Assembly: GCF_000550785.1 (NCBI RefSeq)
Contig: NZ_CP004350.1
Span: 288,008-352,007, forward strand
DNA: 64,000 nucleotides
Origin: Corynebacterium casei LMG S-19264
GTDB taxonomy: Bacteria > Actinomycetota > Actinomycetes > Mycobacteriales > Mycobacteriaceae
Direction: 5' to 3'
Numbering within the stretch: position 1 is the stretch's first letter; every line of letters begins with the position of its first letter. Position numbers and translations under genes: made by a program. Shown here one piece after another: positions 16,774 through 25,554 of the stretch. The notes beneath the pieces were generated by a model that was not told the origin of the DNA, ran no database searches, and saw only the letters and a program-made list of their open reading frames with translations.

Positions 16774-18168
16774 CTATTTGAGGCTCGTTGCGTCTGCGAT
16801 TTCGGCGAGCGCCCATTCGAGGGTGTCGTCATCGTGGGAGCCGAAACCAAAGACGATGCCGTTCTCGGCGTGGCTGCTGCCGCCCCAATATTTGGATAGT
16901 GCGGTGACCGCGATGCCGCGGGTGTTAAGTTCGGAGACGACGGCATCGGCAGGCTGTGCGCAGATGAGCACGGCGTGCAGACCACCGCTGATGGGGCGAA
17001 GCTCAGCACCATCGACGTTGGTGAATGTCGCTTGCACCGTGGCGCGCCGGCGGCGGTAAACGCGGCGAAGGCGTTGGGTGCGGCGTCTTAACGCGCCGGT
17101 ATCTAGGAAATTAGCGATTGCGGCTTGGGTGATAGCGCTAACTGGCTGGCCAAGGACGCTGCGCAGTTCATTAAGACGCGGCGCAAGTGTTGGTGGGGCA
17201 ACGAGGTAGCCGCAGGAAATATGCGGGCTGATAACTGAAGAAAAGGTGCCTAGCAGCACGGTGTGCTCAGCCGCGAGTGATGTCAGCGGCGGCAGGGGCA
17301 TGCCGACGTAGCGCAGCTCAGAATCGAAGTCATCCTCGATGAGCAAGGTGTTGGCGCGCTCTGCCCAGGTGACCAGCTCAGTCCGGCGGTCAGCCGGCAA
17401 TGAACCGCCGTAAGGATACTGGTGGCTGGGGGTAACAAGGACCGCATCCAGATCAGTCGGCAAATTTTCAACGACCAGACCCGAGGCATCGGTCGGAAGG
17501 TCAACAATGTCATAGCCCAGCACTTGTGGAACGCGGCGCAAACTGGGGTAACCAGGTGATTCCACACCAATGCGTGCGGCGCCATTAAAAGTGCGCAACA
17601 ACAGCGTGAGCCCTTCGCGTGCACCGGCGGTGACAATAATGCGGGATGGGTCAGTAATCAGCCCACGCATGCGGCGCAGGTGCTCAGCAATCTCCACGCG
17701 CAGATCCATGAGTCCCTGCGCAGGGCGCTGCGCAGGGGGATTGGACGACGCCGCGCGCCACGATGCACGCCAGGCGGAGTCAATCAACGTGGAGGTATCA
17801 GGCACACCCGGGTCAAGACTCACCGTGCGCGGACCGGAGGGATGTTTCGGTGCCTGCGGTGCCGGAGGCGTTGAAACTTCCAGTTCCTTGGGTTTTAACA
17901 AATGCAGATGCGGGTTAATGGTGGTGCCTGAACCGTGCGTGGTCACGATGTATCCCTCAGCCGCGAGTTGGTCATAAGCGGTGACCACGCTGCCGCGGGA
18001 AACCCCGAGTTGTTTCGCCAAAGAACGGGTGCTGGGAATGTGGTCGCCGGGGCTTAATATTCGCTGGGCCACGAGAGCTCGAATCTGGGTGGTTAGCTGC
18101 GCTGGGATCGGTAAATTTTGCTCTGGGTCGAGTACCAGCGGCAATGAGGAGACGAGATCGGAACGCAT
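16774..18168 (-). CDS. pdxR: MocR/GntR-type activator of pyridoxal phosphate synthesis, PdxR
   Basis: A 464-residue regulator. A GntR winged helix lies at ~10-80 (ILSPGDHIPSTRSLAKQLGVSRG), then a linker and a fold type I aminotransferase-like domain (~110-464) with RIIVTAGAREGLTLLLRTF and LIEDDFDSELRY. PdxR activates pdxS/pdxT when PLP is short. It is divergent from pdxS with two PdxR-type boxes between them. The position that normally holds the PLP lysine (GTFSK) reads GTFSSVISPHISCGYLV, so the Schiff-base lysine is not at its usual place. Confidence 0.9.
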   Translation of the reverse strand: MRSDLVSSLPLVLDPEQNLPIPAQLTTQIRALVAQRILSPGDHIPSTRSLAKQLGVSRGSVVTAYDQLAAEGYIVTTHGSGTTINPHLHLLKPKELEVSTPPAPQAPKHPSGPRTVSLDPGVPDTSTLIDSAWRASWRAASSNPPAQRPAQGLMDLRVEIAEHLRRMRGLITDPSRIIVTAGAREGLTLLLRTFNGAARIGVESPGYPSLRRVPQVLGYDIVDLPTDASGLVVENLPTDLDAVLVTPSHQYPYGGSLPADRRTELVTWAERANTLLIEDDFDSELRYVGMPLPPLTSLAAEHTVLLGTFSSVISPHISCGYLVAPPTLAPRLNELRSVLGQPVSAITQAAIANFLDTGALRRRTQRLRRVYRRRRATVQATFTNVDGAELRPISGGLHAVLICAQPADAVVSELNTRGIAVTALSKYWGGSSHAENGIVFGFGSHDDDTLEWALAEIADATSLK

Positions 18169-18186
18169 GGATTAATCATGGCTCTA

Positions 18187-18237
18187 AAAGTGGTCTAATG
18201 CAATTGGTTCAATGTGGCTCTGTCCATAAACCACTTT
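18187..18237. promoter_or_regulatory. two PdxR operator boxes in the pdxR-pdxS divergent region
   Basis: AAAGTGGTCTA at 18187-18197 (plus strand) exactly fits the PdxR motif AAAGTGGW(-/T)CTA described for C. glutamicum. A second box, AAAGTGGTTTA, lies inverted at 18237-18227 and differs by one base. The two face each other across 29 bp, an arrangement suited to a dimeric MocR regulator controlling both genes. Confidence 0.75.
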
Positions 18238-18250
18238 GCGGGGTTTGATA

Positions 18251-19180
18251 ATGCCCATGACTCAAACATTTGTTGAAGAAAATCAGAGCAAAAACTACCC
18301 GGAGACCGCTGGCACGCCCGTCAAGCGCGGCATCGCGGACTCCTTCAAGGGTGGCGTGATCATGGACGTGGTTACCCCGGAGCAGGCACGAATCGCGGAA
18401 GCATCCGGCGCGACCGCTGTCATGGCGCTAGAACGCGTGCCAGCGGATATCCGTGCGCAAGGTGGTGTGGCGCGTATGAGCGACCCGGACCTTATCGAAG
18501 GAATCGTCAACGCGGTGTCCATCCCAGTAATGGCCAAAGCGCGCATCGGCCACTTCGTTGAAGCACAGGTTCTGGAAGCTCTTGGCGTGGACTTCATCGA
18601 TGAGTCAGAGGTGCTCAGCCCGGCGGACTTCGCGCACCACATCAACAAGTGGAAGTTCAATGTTCCATTCGTGTGCGGCGCAACGAACCTGGGCGAGGCG
18701 CTTCGTCGCGTCACTGAGGGCGCTGCGATGATTCGCTCCAAGGGTGAAGCCGGCACCGGCGATGTCTCTGAAGCAGTGCGTCACCTGCGCACCATTCGCG
18801 GCGACATCAACCGCCTGCGCACCCTGGACGAGGATGAGCTCTTCCTCGCCGCCAAAGAGTTCCAGGCGCCATTCGACTTGGTGCGTGAGGTTGCCGCCAC
18901 TGGCAAGCTCCCAGTGACCACCTTCGTGGCTGGTGGCGTTTCCACTCCTGCCGATGCCGCCCTCGTTCGCCAAATGGGAGCCGAAGGCGTATTCGTCGGC
19001 TCCGGTATCTTCAAGTCCGGCAACCCAGAAGCCCGCGCCACCGCAATCGTGAAGGCCGCGCAGCATTTCGATGACCCATCCGTCATCGCTGACGTCTCCC
19101 GCGGTCTCGGCGAAGCCATGGTCGGCATCAACGTCGCCGACCTTCCCGCCCCTCACCGCCTTGCAGAACGTGGCTGGTAA
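18251..19180 (+). CDS. pdxS: pyridoxal 5'-phosphate synthase subunit PdxS
   Basis: A 309-residue (beta/alpha)8 synthase that makes PLP from ribose 5-phosphate, glyceraldehyde 3-phosphate and ammonia. It shows [41 protein letters not shown] and [11 protein letters not shown] with the catalytic lysine. I take the ATG at 18251 (another ATG is at 18257); a longer TTG reading would include the operator. Normally pdxT (the glutaminase) follows, but here the next gene is tyrA on the other strand, so PdxT must be encoded elsewhere or ammonia used directly. Confidence 0.94.
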   Translation: MPMTQTFVEENQSKNYPETAGTPVKRGIADSFKGGVIMDVVTPEQARIAEASGATAVMALERVPADIRAQGGVARMSDPDLIEGIVNAVSIPVMAKARIGHFVEAQVLEALGVDFIDESEVLSPADFAHHINKWKFNVPFVCGATNLGEALRRVTEGAAMIRSKGEAGTGDVSEAVRHLRTIRGDINRLRTLDEDELFLAAKEFQAPFDLVREVAATGKLPVTTFVAGGVSTPADAALVRQMGAEGVFVGSGIFKSGNPEARATAIVKAAQHFDDPSVIADVSRGLGEAMVGINVADLPAPHRLAERGW

Positions 19181-19200
19181 TCACTACGCTTAACCGCAAC

Positions 19201-19244
19201 ACCACACCCTCTCACGACGAAAAATCGTGATGGTGTGGTTTTCC
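19201..19244 (+). terminator. terminator between pdxS and convergent tyrA
   Basis: A two-part stem: ACCACACC (19201-19208) with GGTGTGGT (19232-19239), and inner TCACGA (19212-19217) with TCGTGA (19225-19230), followed by TTTTCC. Confidence 0.82.
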
Positions 19245-19260
19245 AGTTTTCAAAGTGGTT

Positions 19261-20277
19261 TTAGTAAACCTCGATGCGCCCGCCGAGGGACTCGGCTTGT
19301 TTGAGGGTGGAGACCCAGCCGTAGGCGCCGGGCTTGAGGCGAAGCACGGGGCGGGAGGAAATCTTGACGGGGGAGACGGAGTTCTTGTGTGCGCCGGAGC
19401 GTGCGTCGAGGCGGGTGCGGGAGCGGTAGCCGGCATCAGCAAGGTAGCTTAAGTCGGCGGGGTCGGCGGCGAGGGCGTCGCGGGCATCGGCAAGCAAAAT
19501 GAGTGCTTCGTCGAGTGCTTCTACGAGCGCGGCGGAGTTGGTCTCACACATCTGGCGGACCAGTGCTGGCGAGGTACCCGCTACTCGGGTGCCGTCCTTG
19601 AAGGAGCTGGCGGCCAGGGACTGAGCCAAAATTCCGCCGTTGTCGCCTACTACGGCGAGGGCCTCAGCCAGCACGTGCGGCAGGTGGGAGACGCGCGCGA
19701 CGGCTGCGTCGTGATTAGCCACATGCACCGGAATAGCTTCCGCGCCAGCGAGCTGAATCAGTTTGGTGACATCGGTGAACAAGTCCACCCAGAACTTACC
19801 GGGGTTATCATTTTCCACGGCATAATCAAAAGCGATTGCCCACGCGGCCTGCTTAAACAAGCCGGTGTGGGAATGCTTCCAGCCGGAATCCGCGGTGCCC
19901 GCCATCGGGTGGGAACCCACGTATTGTGCTTCCAGGCCACGATCGCGTACCAAGCGAAGTACTTCTGCCTTGACGGAGACAACATCAGTGAAACCACACT
20001 GCGGGGCGTGTTCTTTAATAGCGTCCAAAATTTCGCCGACCGCATGCATGGGGACGGCTATGACGATCAAGGCGTCGTCGGTAGCCGCGCGCTGCAACGT
20101 GGCAACCAAATCATCGGAGGCATCGAAGCCCTCCTTGATGGCCGCACGTGCGCCGGAGGTAGAGCGATTGAAGCCATAAACTGGCTGGCCGTGCGCGGCA
20201 ACATCACGAAGAAGGGAACCACCGATCAAACCTAAACCGATAATGCAGGTTGGGCGAAATACATCTTTTGAACTCAC
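19261..20277 (-). CDS. tyrA: prephenate dehydrogenase TyrA
   Basis: A 338-residue NAD(P)-dependent dehydrogenase of tyrosine synthesis. The Rossmann motif GLGLIGGS is at residues 14-21, with SVKAEVL and GSHPMAGTADSGWKHS (the conserved catalytic His region) at ~100-135. No ACT domain is seen. It starts at a GTG at 20277; only 38 bp separate it from the divergent tadA-associated gene. Confidence 0.92.
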   Translation of the reverse strand: MSSKDVFRPTCIIGLGLIGGSLLRDVAAHGQPVYGFNRSTSGARAAIKEGFDASDDLVATLQRAATDDALIVIAVPMHAVGEILDAIKEHAPQCGFTDVVSVKAEVLRLVRDRGLEAQYVGSHPMAGTADSGWKHSHTGLFKQAAWAIAFDYAVENDNPGKFWVDLFTDVTKLIQLAGAEAIPVHVANHDAAVARVSHLPHVLAEALAVVGDNGGILAQSLAASSFKDGTRVAGTSPALVRQMCETNSAALVEALDEALILLADARDALAADPADLSYLADAGYRSRTRLDARSGAHKNSVSPVKISSRPVLRLKPGAYGWVSTLKQAESLGGRIEVY

Positions 20278-20302
20278 AGTGACAATTCTGGCACAAAACG
20301 AC

Positions 20303-20308
20303 TAATCT
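20303..20308 (+). promoter_or_regulatory. -10 element of the tadA operon
   Basis: TAATCT at 20303-20308 is followed by 7 nt and the ATG at 20316, predicting a leaderless transcript for the two-gene tadA unit. Confidence 0.5.
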
Positions 20309-20315
20309 CACGCAT

Positions 20316-20810
20316 ATGAGCGATGACGATTTTGACGGCTACTCATTCGCCATCACCGCCGCAGTTGGTGAGGGCGTCTGGGATGTGCGCAGCTTTGATG
20401 ATCCTTTTGAGAATCCGCAGACCTCGGCCAAGGCGGTGAGGCAGTTGCGCGCGGAGGGCGCGGCCTTTGCCATGCTGTGCGTTGACGATGACTACTTTGT
20501 GGTTGTTCGCCCTGTTCCGGGCGGTGCGCGTTGGTTTATCTCTGATGCCACGATGGCTGTCGATGATGACTTCGCTGCAGGTGTGCTGGAGGAAGCCGGC
20601 TGCGAGATTCCAGACATCGACCCGCAGGACTTAGACGATGTGGACGGCTACGCGGATGGTGACTTCGATATTTTCGCCGACCTGGGCGTGAGCGAAGACC
20701 AGCTGGCGGCATACGTGGACAATGATGAGGATTACCCCTCTGACATGCTGCTGCGCATTGCCGGCGAGTTGGGTTTTGGAGATGAGCTCGAAGAAGAAAT
20801 TAATTCCTAG
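20316..20810 (+). CDS. tRNA adenosine deaminase-associated protein
   Basis: A 164-residue very acidic protein (many Asp/Glu, a strongly negative C-terminal half with DDVDGYADGDFDIFADLG). This is the actinobacterial family routinely encoded directly in front of tadA. Its biochemical role is unknown; conserved pairing suggests it assists TadA or the A34-tRNA substrate. The downstream tadA start is 2 nt after its stop. Confidence 0.85.
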   Translation: MSDDDFDGYSFAITAAVGEGVWDVRSFDDPFENPQTSAKAVRQLRAEGAAFAMLCVDDDYFVVVRPVPGGARWFISDATMAVDDDFAAGVLEEAGCEIPDIDPQDLDDVDGYADGDFDIFADLGVSEDQLAAYVDNDEDYPSDMLLRIAGELGFGDELEEEINS

Positions 20811-20811
20811 C

Positions 20812-21324
20812 GTGCCAGAAGTTTCACAAGGGCCCGGGCTTCCAATGGAGCAGGGGCTGGTGCAGGCAACCCAGCGCATGCACCGCGCGCTGGAGGTTGC
20901 CGCGACTACGCCGGCGGGTGATGTGCCCGTAGGTGCGGTTATTTATGGCCCCGATGGCCGGGAGCTGGCCACCGGGGTGAATCGTCGTGAGCAGCTGGCC
21001 GATCCAACGGCGCACGCCGAGGTCGAGGCTATTCGCGCTGCCGTGGCCGTCTTCGGTGATGCTTGGCGTCTGCAGGACTGCGAGTTGGTGGTCACTTTAG
21101 AGCCCTGCGCCATGTGCGCGGGCGCGGCGCAGGCAGCCCGAGTGGGCTCCGTTGTATTCGGGGCATGGGAGCCAAAGACGGGCGCGTGCGGTTCGCTTGT
21201 TGATGTCCTCCGTGCTCCTGGTGCCCTGTTTGTCCCGCAGGTGCGCGCCGGAGTCTTGGAACAGCAATGCCAAGAAATATTGCGTGAATTCTTTGAAGAT
21301 CTTCGCGGCGGCGCGCGGGAATAA
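20812..21324 (+). CDS. tadA: tRNA-specific adenosine deaminase TadA
   Basis: A 170-residue cytidine/deoxycytidylate deaminase-fold enzyme that converts A34 to inosine in tRNA-Arg(ACG), itself encoded at 13694. The zinc site is visible as HAEVEAI and LEPCAMCAGA. The first available start is a GTG at 20812, directly after the upstream stop; an ATG at 20845 would give 159 residues and also fits the family. Confidence 0.92.
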   Translation: MPEVSQGPGLPMEQGLVQATQRMHRALEVAATTPAGDVPVGAVIYGPDGRELATGVNRREQLADPTAHAEVEAIRAAVAVFGDAWRLQDCELVVTLEPCAMCAGAAQAARVGSVVFGAWEPKTGACGSLVDVLRAPGALFVPQVRAGVLEQQCQEILREFFEDLRGGARE

Positions 21325-21376
21325 TAAGTATTATGACGAGGGTAATACAAACGCTTAAGAATGAAGGAGGCTCACA

Positions 21377-21589
21377 ATGGGCGATTTTGGAAACAAGAAA
21401 GACGAGTTCGTAGGCAAGGCAAAGGAAACCTACGGCGAAGCAACTGGCGATGAGAAGACCGCTAACGAAGGCAAGGCAGAGCAGGTAATTGCTGATGCCA
21501 AGGAGAAGTTCTCTGACGCAGCTGATTCCATCAAGGACAAGGCCAATGAAGTCCTTGGTTCTTTCAAGAAGGATGAGGACGAAAAGTAA
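21377..21589 (+). CDS. CsbD-family stress protein
   Basis: A 70-residue, highly charged CsbD-like protein (GKAKETYGEATGDEKTANEG). Family members are general-stress proteins of unknown mechanism. AAGGAGG lies 6 nt before the ATG, an unusually strong ribosome site. It is monocistronic. Confidence 0.9.
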   Translation: MGDFGNKKDEFVGKAKETYGEATGDEKTANEGKAEQVIADAKEKFSDAADSIKDKANEVLGSFKKDEDEK

Positions 21590-21716
21590 GTAACTAATTT
21601 CGTCCAATGCTTCCGCCTTTCGCCGCTGTAGCTCCCCGTGGTGTCATTGACAATGTCACTTGGGTAGCGCAGCGGCGATTTGGTTTCTTTGATCTTGCTG
21701 CAGTAACCTTGTTCGC

Positions 21717-21807
21717 GGTGGCGTGTCCGAGCGGCCGAAGGTGCTCGCCTCGAAAGCGAGTGTTGGGTAACCCCCAACCGAGGGTTCAAATCCCTCCGCC
21801 ACCGCCA
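21717..21807 (+). tRNA. tRNA-Ser(CGA)
   Basis: A 91-nt class II tRNA: acceptor GGTGGCG/CGCCACC, encoded CCA, anticodon stem CTCGC/GCGAG, loop CTCGAAA with CGA at 21751-21753, reading UCG. Confidence 0.96.
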
Positions 21808-21875
21808 AAATTTCAAGCCTCCCGGGGCATCGTTTTAAGATATTTTTCTTAGCGGTGACCTCGGGATTCTTGTAT

Positions 21876-22952
21876 CTAGACCGCTGGCACCGGCACCATG
21901 GTGGGCACAATAACGATGGTAAAGCTGATAGCTACGATGATCAGCACGAAGATACTTAAGACCGTGAAGCGAAGGCGGTCACGGATAACGCCCACGAATT
22001 CTCGGATGAATGCGCTGGGAAAGTAATACCATGCAGTCGGTGCGCCAACAACGTGCGCGTGCATTTCTAATGAACGACTAAGCAGCGCTGCGCGAAAGAC
22101 GTGGTAATTATTGGTCGCTACGACCACGGGCGCGTTCGGTTCTGAGAGGAGCTTCCGAGAAAACCGCAGGTTTTCTTCGGTGGTGCGGGACTCGGTCTCT
22201 GCAACCACACGGGAAGGCTCAGCGCCATGCTCAATAAGATAATCACGCATGGCTTCGCCCTCGGGGCGGGGTTCATCAGCGCCTTGACCACCGCTGGTAA
22301 TAATTGTCGGGCGAGACCCGAATTGTGACTGGACAGCGAAACCACGCTTGAGCCGGGCAGCTAGAAGCGGTGGCACTTTGCCATTGATAAGCCCTGAGCC
22401 CAAGACAATGATGGCCTCAGGCTCTGTGCGAATGCGACGACGCTGGTACAGCAGCCAAGCTGCGATGAACGCGGTGAAAGTGAAGCCGAAGTAGAACACA
22501 ATCAGCATCACTGTCAGGTGCGCGCCGTAACGGAGCATATACGCCGTATCCGTGCTGACGGTATCTGACGGGGCCAGCATGCGCATGGTTGCTGGCAGAA
22601 AAAATAGGCCAATACCGGCTAACAGTGCCAATGCATTGCCCAGGGAGCGGCTTTCTTTGCGCAGGATTGTCAGACCCGAATAAAGAAGGAAGATCACGAG
22701 CGCGGGATAGCCGATGATGTTGCCGAGCAACAAGACAACACCGGCGATAAGCACCACGATGGTCAGCGGCGCGGGGTTACCGAGGTTGCTAAACCACAGG
22801 CCGATACCTAGAGCGAGCAAGCCGGAGCCCATGGCTAAATAGACAGGAGTGGCAATACGCCGACCATCGCGAATGAGCCCAGTGATACCAACAATAAGAA
22901 GCAGCGCGCCGAGAATACTTAGGCCAATAACGATGGCTGGTGCGATTGTCAT
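21876..22952 (-). CDS. YdcF/SanA-like DUF218 membrane protein
   Basis: A 358-residue protein with about six N-terminal and central hydrophobic segments, then a DUF218 domain (~170-330) with AIIVLGSGLINGKVPPLLAAR, TSGGQGADEPRPEGEAM and VVATNNYHVFRAALLSR, and a last TM segment. DUF218 proteins are linked to envelope integrity. The ATG at 22952 is preceded by GGAAGGA and overlaps the tail of the PAP2 reading frame (ATGA), so the two were one operon. Confidence 0.85.
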   Translation of the reverse strand: MTIAPAIVIGLSILGALLLIVGITGLIRDGRRIATPVYLAMGSGLLALGIGLWFSNLGNPAPLTIVVLIAGVVLLLGNIIGYPALVIFLLYSGLTILRKESRSLGNALALLAGIGLFFLPATMRMLAPSDTVSTDTAYMLRYGAHLTVMLIVFYFGFTFTAFIAAWLLYQRRRIRTEPEAIIVLGSGLINGKVPPLLAARLKRGFAVQSQFGSRPTIITSGGQGADEPRPEGEAMRDYLIEHGAEPSRVVAETESRTTEENLRFSRKLLSEPNAPVVVATNNYHVFRAALLSRSLEMHAHVVGAPTAWYYFPSAFIREFVGVIRDRLRFTVLSIFVLIIVAISFTIVIVPTMVPVPAV

Positions 22953-23851
22953 TTCAGTTCCTTCCTCGAGAGCTGTTGTGCAAATTCGAGCCTGCGCCAA
23001 GTTGCCCAGTACACCAAGCCAGCAATGATAGACCCGGCGGTGGCTAGGCTATTTGCCGCCAGGTATAAATCCCATTCGATGACCGGATCGCGCAAATCTT
23101 GCATTCCAGCGAGATATCCCATAAGAGCGCAACAGCCAGTGTCATAAACCCACCAATAGACATCAACACGACATAGATAACCCGCAGTTTCGGACGGTAT
23201 TCCGTTCTTTGAATAGCGCCGTAGCGAAGCAGGACAAGCGCCGCGATGGAACCCACAATGAGTGCTACGAAATCTGCACCGATGGTGTCAGAGAGCCGGT
23301 GCCATTTGGCGGTAACAGAATAAGCACCGATGCCTACTGACCAGGTCATTACAATCAACATGGCTAAACCACGGCAGCGATAAGGAACCACTAATATGGC
23401 TGCTACCAGCACCGTCATCGCGATAGTCGTGTGTCCGCTGGGGAAAGAATTGTGCGCATAATCGCCGGTTACTTCTACTAATTCTGGCCGCGGCAAGATA
23501 AAGCGTTTTAACGCTTGGGTGATCACTTGTCCACCAACAATGACGCCGACCGCTACGAATGCCAAAAGAACTTTCCGGCGCAGCAGCGCGATAAGTCCAA
23601 TCACTGCGGTGGCGATACCCAGAGTCCAGATCGTGATATCTCCCAGGCCTTCCCACGCTTCATCACTATCAGCTGCCGATGCCTGGTCAGCGCCCCTGAG
23701 CGCAGCATTTTCCAATGCCTGCCCCCATAGGAGTCAGCACAGCCACTGCATAAACCGCAGCGAGTAAAACAATGGAGAACCCAAGCAAAGCCCACCAGCG
23801 CCGTGCCGACATGGATGAGGGGTTTATCGGGGTCCTTTGAGTTGAGTTCAT
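22949..23851 (-). pseudogene. PAP2-family phosphatase gene broken by two frameshifts
   Basis: Three minus-strand frames together encode one PAP2 membrane phosphatase. The N-terminus (MNSTQRTPINPSSMSARRWW, from 23851) runs into a stop unless one base of a five-C run at 23722-23726 is removed; removing it joins it to QALENAALRGADQ. The middle frame holds the catalytic motifs KRFILPRP, NSFPSGHTT and SVTAKWHRLSD. A second shift near 23120-23130 moves to the frame MQDLRDPVIEWDLYLAANSL, which ends at TGA 22951-22949, overlapping the next ATG. Two shifts in one gene argue for decay, though sequence error at the homopolymer cannot be excluded. Confidence 0.78.
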
Positions 23852-24024
23852 TGGGCTTTCTTCGTGGGGGCTATAAAACAAGGCTGAGAGGCGGTAGGGC
23901 GGTTAAGTCTAATTAACAGCCTTAGGTTACTTGATGCGTGAAACCCATTGCGGTTCAGACGCTGCCACCTGTTCGAGGAATAGACGTATCCTGAATTCAA
24001 CCGCGAAACCAGAAGGACTAAGTC

Positions 24025-24495
24025 ATGGGCAGGAACACACTGCGAAAGGCTGCTTCATTAGCAGCATGCTTACTGCTGCTTTCTGCTTGCGAAACTATCC
24101 CCGCTGATTCCATTGGCACGCTGGATCGTGCACGTGATGGGGAATTAGTAGTTGGAGTTTCAGAGCACCATCCGTGGACGGATGTTTCAGAAAACGGGGA
24201 CTACTCAGGGTCTGAAATAGAGCTCATTGAAGGGTTCGCTGAAAGTATTGGTGCAGACGTTCAATGGTACGCCGCCCCCGAATCTGTGCTGGCGGGCAAA
24301 ATCAAAGAAGACCAGCTAGATGTTGCTATCGGCGGTTTAACCTCTACTTCCCCGTGGTCAACACATATGGCGTTTACTCGTCCGTATACGAAGGTTGATG
24401 GGGAAAGCATGGTGATGGGCACCCGGCTTGGAGAAAATGAGCTGCTGGTGGCACTGGAGCGTTATTTGGCGAAGGAGTTTGGTGAGATTTCATGA
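24025..24495 (+). CDS. short solute-binding (family 3-like) lipoprotein
   Basis: A 156-residue protein with a lipoprotein signal peptide and lipobox LLSAC (Cys ~22), then a periplasmic-binding-protein lobe: DGELVVGVSEHHPWTD, GSEIELIEGFAESIGADVQW and KEDQLDVAIGGLTSTSPW. A normal family 3 binding protein is about 250 residues; here the second lobe is missing and the chain ends soon after TRPYTKV. There is no frameshift and the end is clean, so it may be a genuine half-size form. Its stop overlaps the CDF gene start (ATGA), and no ABC permease is near, so a role with the cation exporter is possible. Confidence 0.7.
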   Translation: MGRNTLRKAASLAACLLLLSACETIPADSIGTLDRARDGELVVGVSEHHPWTDVSENGDYSGSEIELIEGFAESIGADVQWYAAPESVLAGKIKEDQLDVAIGGLTSTSPWSTHMAFTRPYTKVDGESMVMGTRLGENELLVALERYLAKEFGEIS

Positions 24496-25511
24496 AGCTC
24501 AGGATGGATAAGCTAGGGAAACCAAAGCACGACAGGCTTCCTGAGAAGCTGCAGGACACGATGCACAAGGCTGTGCGTTTAGAGTGGGTCACCATCGGTT
24601 TTGTCAGCGTCACTATCATTTTGGTCGGAATTGTTGCCGGGCAATCACAGGCGATGCGTAGCGCGTGGGTAGAAGATATGCTTTCTTTGGTCCCTCCCGT
24701 TGCCTTTCTTATTGCCTCGCGGATTATCCGGATAGCGGCCAATAGAAAACAGCCTTATGGCTATCACCGCGCTATTGCGATCGGCCATCAAGCCGCCGCG
24801 ATGGCGCTGCTCATCATGGGCGGTCTATTGGTCTATGAGTCAATTTCGGCCCTTATAAAGCAGGAAAAACCTCCGATTGGAGTGATAGTCCTCTTTGGCC
24901 ATGATATTTGGATGGGGTGGCTGATGATTACCATCATGGCTATCACCGCTATCCCGATGGTGATTCTCGGACGAATGAAGCTTCGCCTGGCCAAAGAACT
25001 GCACGATAAGTTGCTTTACGCAGATGCTGATATGGCGAAGGCAGATTGGGGTACTGCGGCTGCCACTATTGTCGGCGTGCTCGGTATTGGTCTCGGATTC
25101 TGGTGGACTGACTCTATCGCCGCATTAGTAATTTCAGTGTCTATCGTGAAAGACGGAATTACCAATATCAAGGCAGCTGTGTCAGGACTCAGTGATGCTC
25201 GTGCCACCCGGTATGATAACTCGGCATTCCATCCGCTCACCTACGACGCCGAGAAACTCGCTCGCGAGACGGGTTGGGTCTTGCAAGCCCGGGCGCGCAT
25301 TCGCGACCAGGGGCACATCTTCCATACGGAAATGTTTGTAGTTCCAGTATCTGATTACGTGCCTACTCTGGAAGAAACTGGCCATTTGCGAAACCAGATT
25401 GAAGAATTGGACTGGAAACTGCAGGATACAGTCGTAGCAGTGGTGGAAGAGCTAGACAACCAACAAGTACCGCCCTCGGATGAGAATCAAGCCGAGAGCG
25501 GTACTGGATAG
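24492..25511 (+). CDS. cation diffusion facilitator family transporter
   Basis: A 339-residue CDF-like protein with six TM segments and a C-terminal cytoplasmic metal-sensing domain. The membrane metal-site regions read SAWVEDMLSLVPP (TM2) and YADADMAKADW (TM5); acidic residues are kept although the TM5 histidine common in zinc exporters is an Asp. YGYHRAIAIGHQ follows TM3. It would export a divalent metal by proton exchange; the metal is unknown. It is coupled to the binding lipoprotein gene by a 4-nt overlap. Confidence 0.85.
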   Translation: MKLRMDKLGKPKHDRLPEKLQDTMHKAVRLEWVTIGFVSVTIILVGIVAGQSQAMRSAWVEDMLSLVPPVAFLIASRIIRIAANRKQPYGYHRAIAIGHQAAAMALLIMGGLLVYESISALIKQEKPPIGVIVLFGHDIWMGWLMITIMAITAIPMVILGRMKLRLAKELHDKLLYADADMAKADWGTAAATIVGVLGIGLGFWWTDSIAALVISVSIVKDGITNIKAAVSGLSDARATRYDNSAFHPLTYDAEKLARETGWVLQARARIRDQGHIFHTEMFVVPVSDYVPTLEETGHLRNQIEELDWKLQDTVVAVVEELDNQQVPPSDENQAESGTG

Positions 25512-25554
25512 GTTTTCAATCAGCGTAGTTGCAGCTTCATGAGAGTTGTTTCGC

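Noticed and set aside
19251..19260. PdxR-like box AAAGTGGTTT at the tyrA 3' end
   Set aside because: It lies at the end of tyrA behind a terminator, not in a promoter; probably chance.
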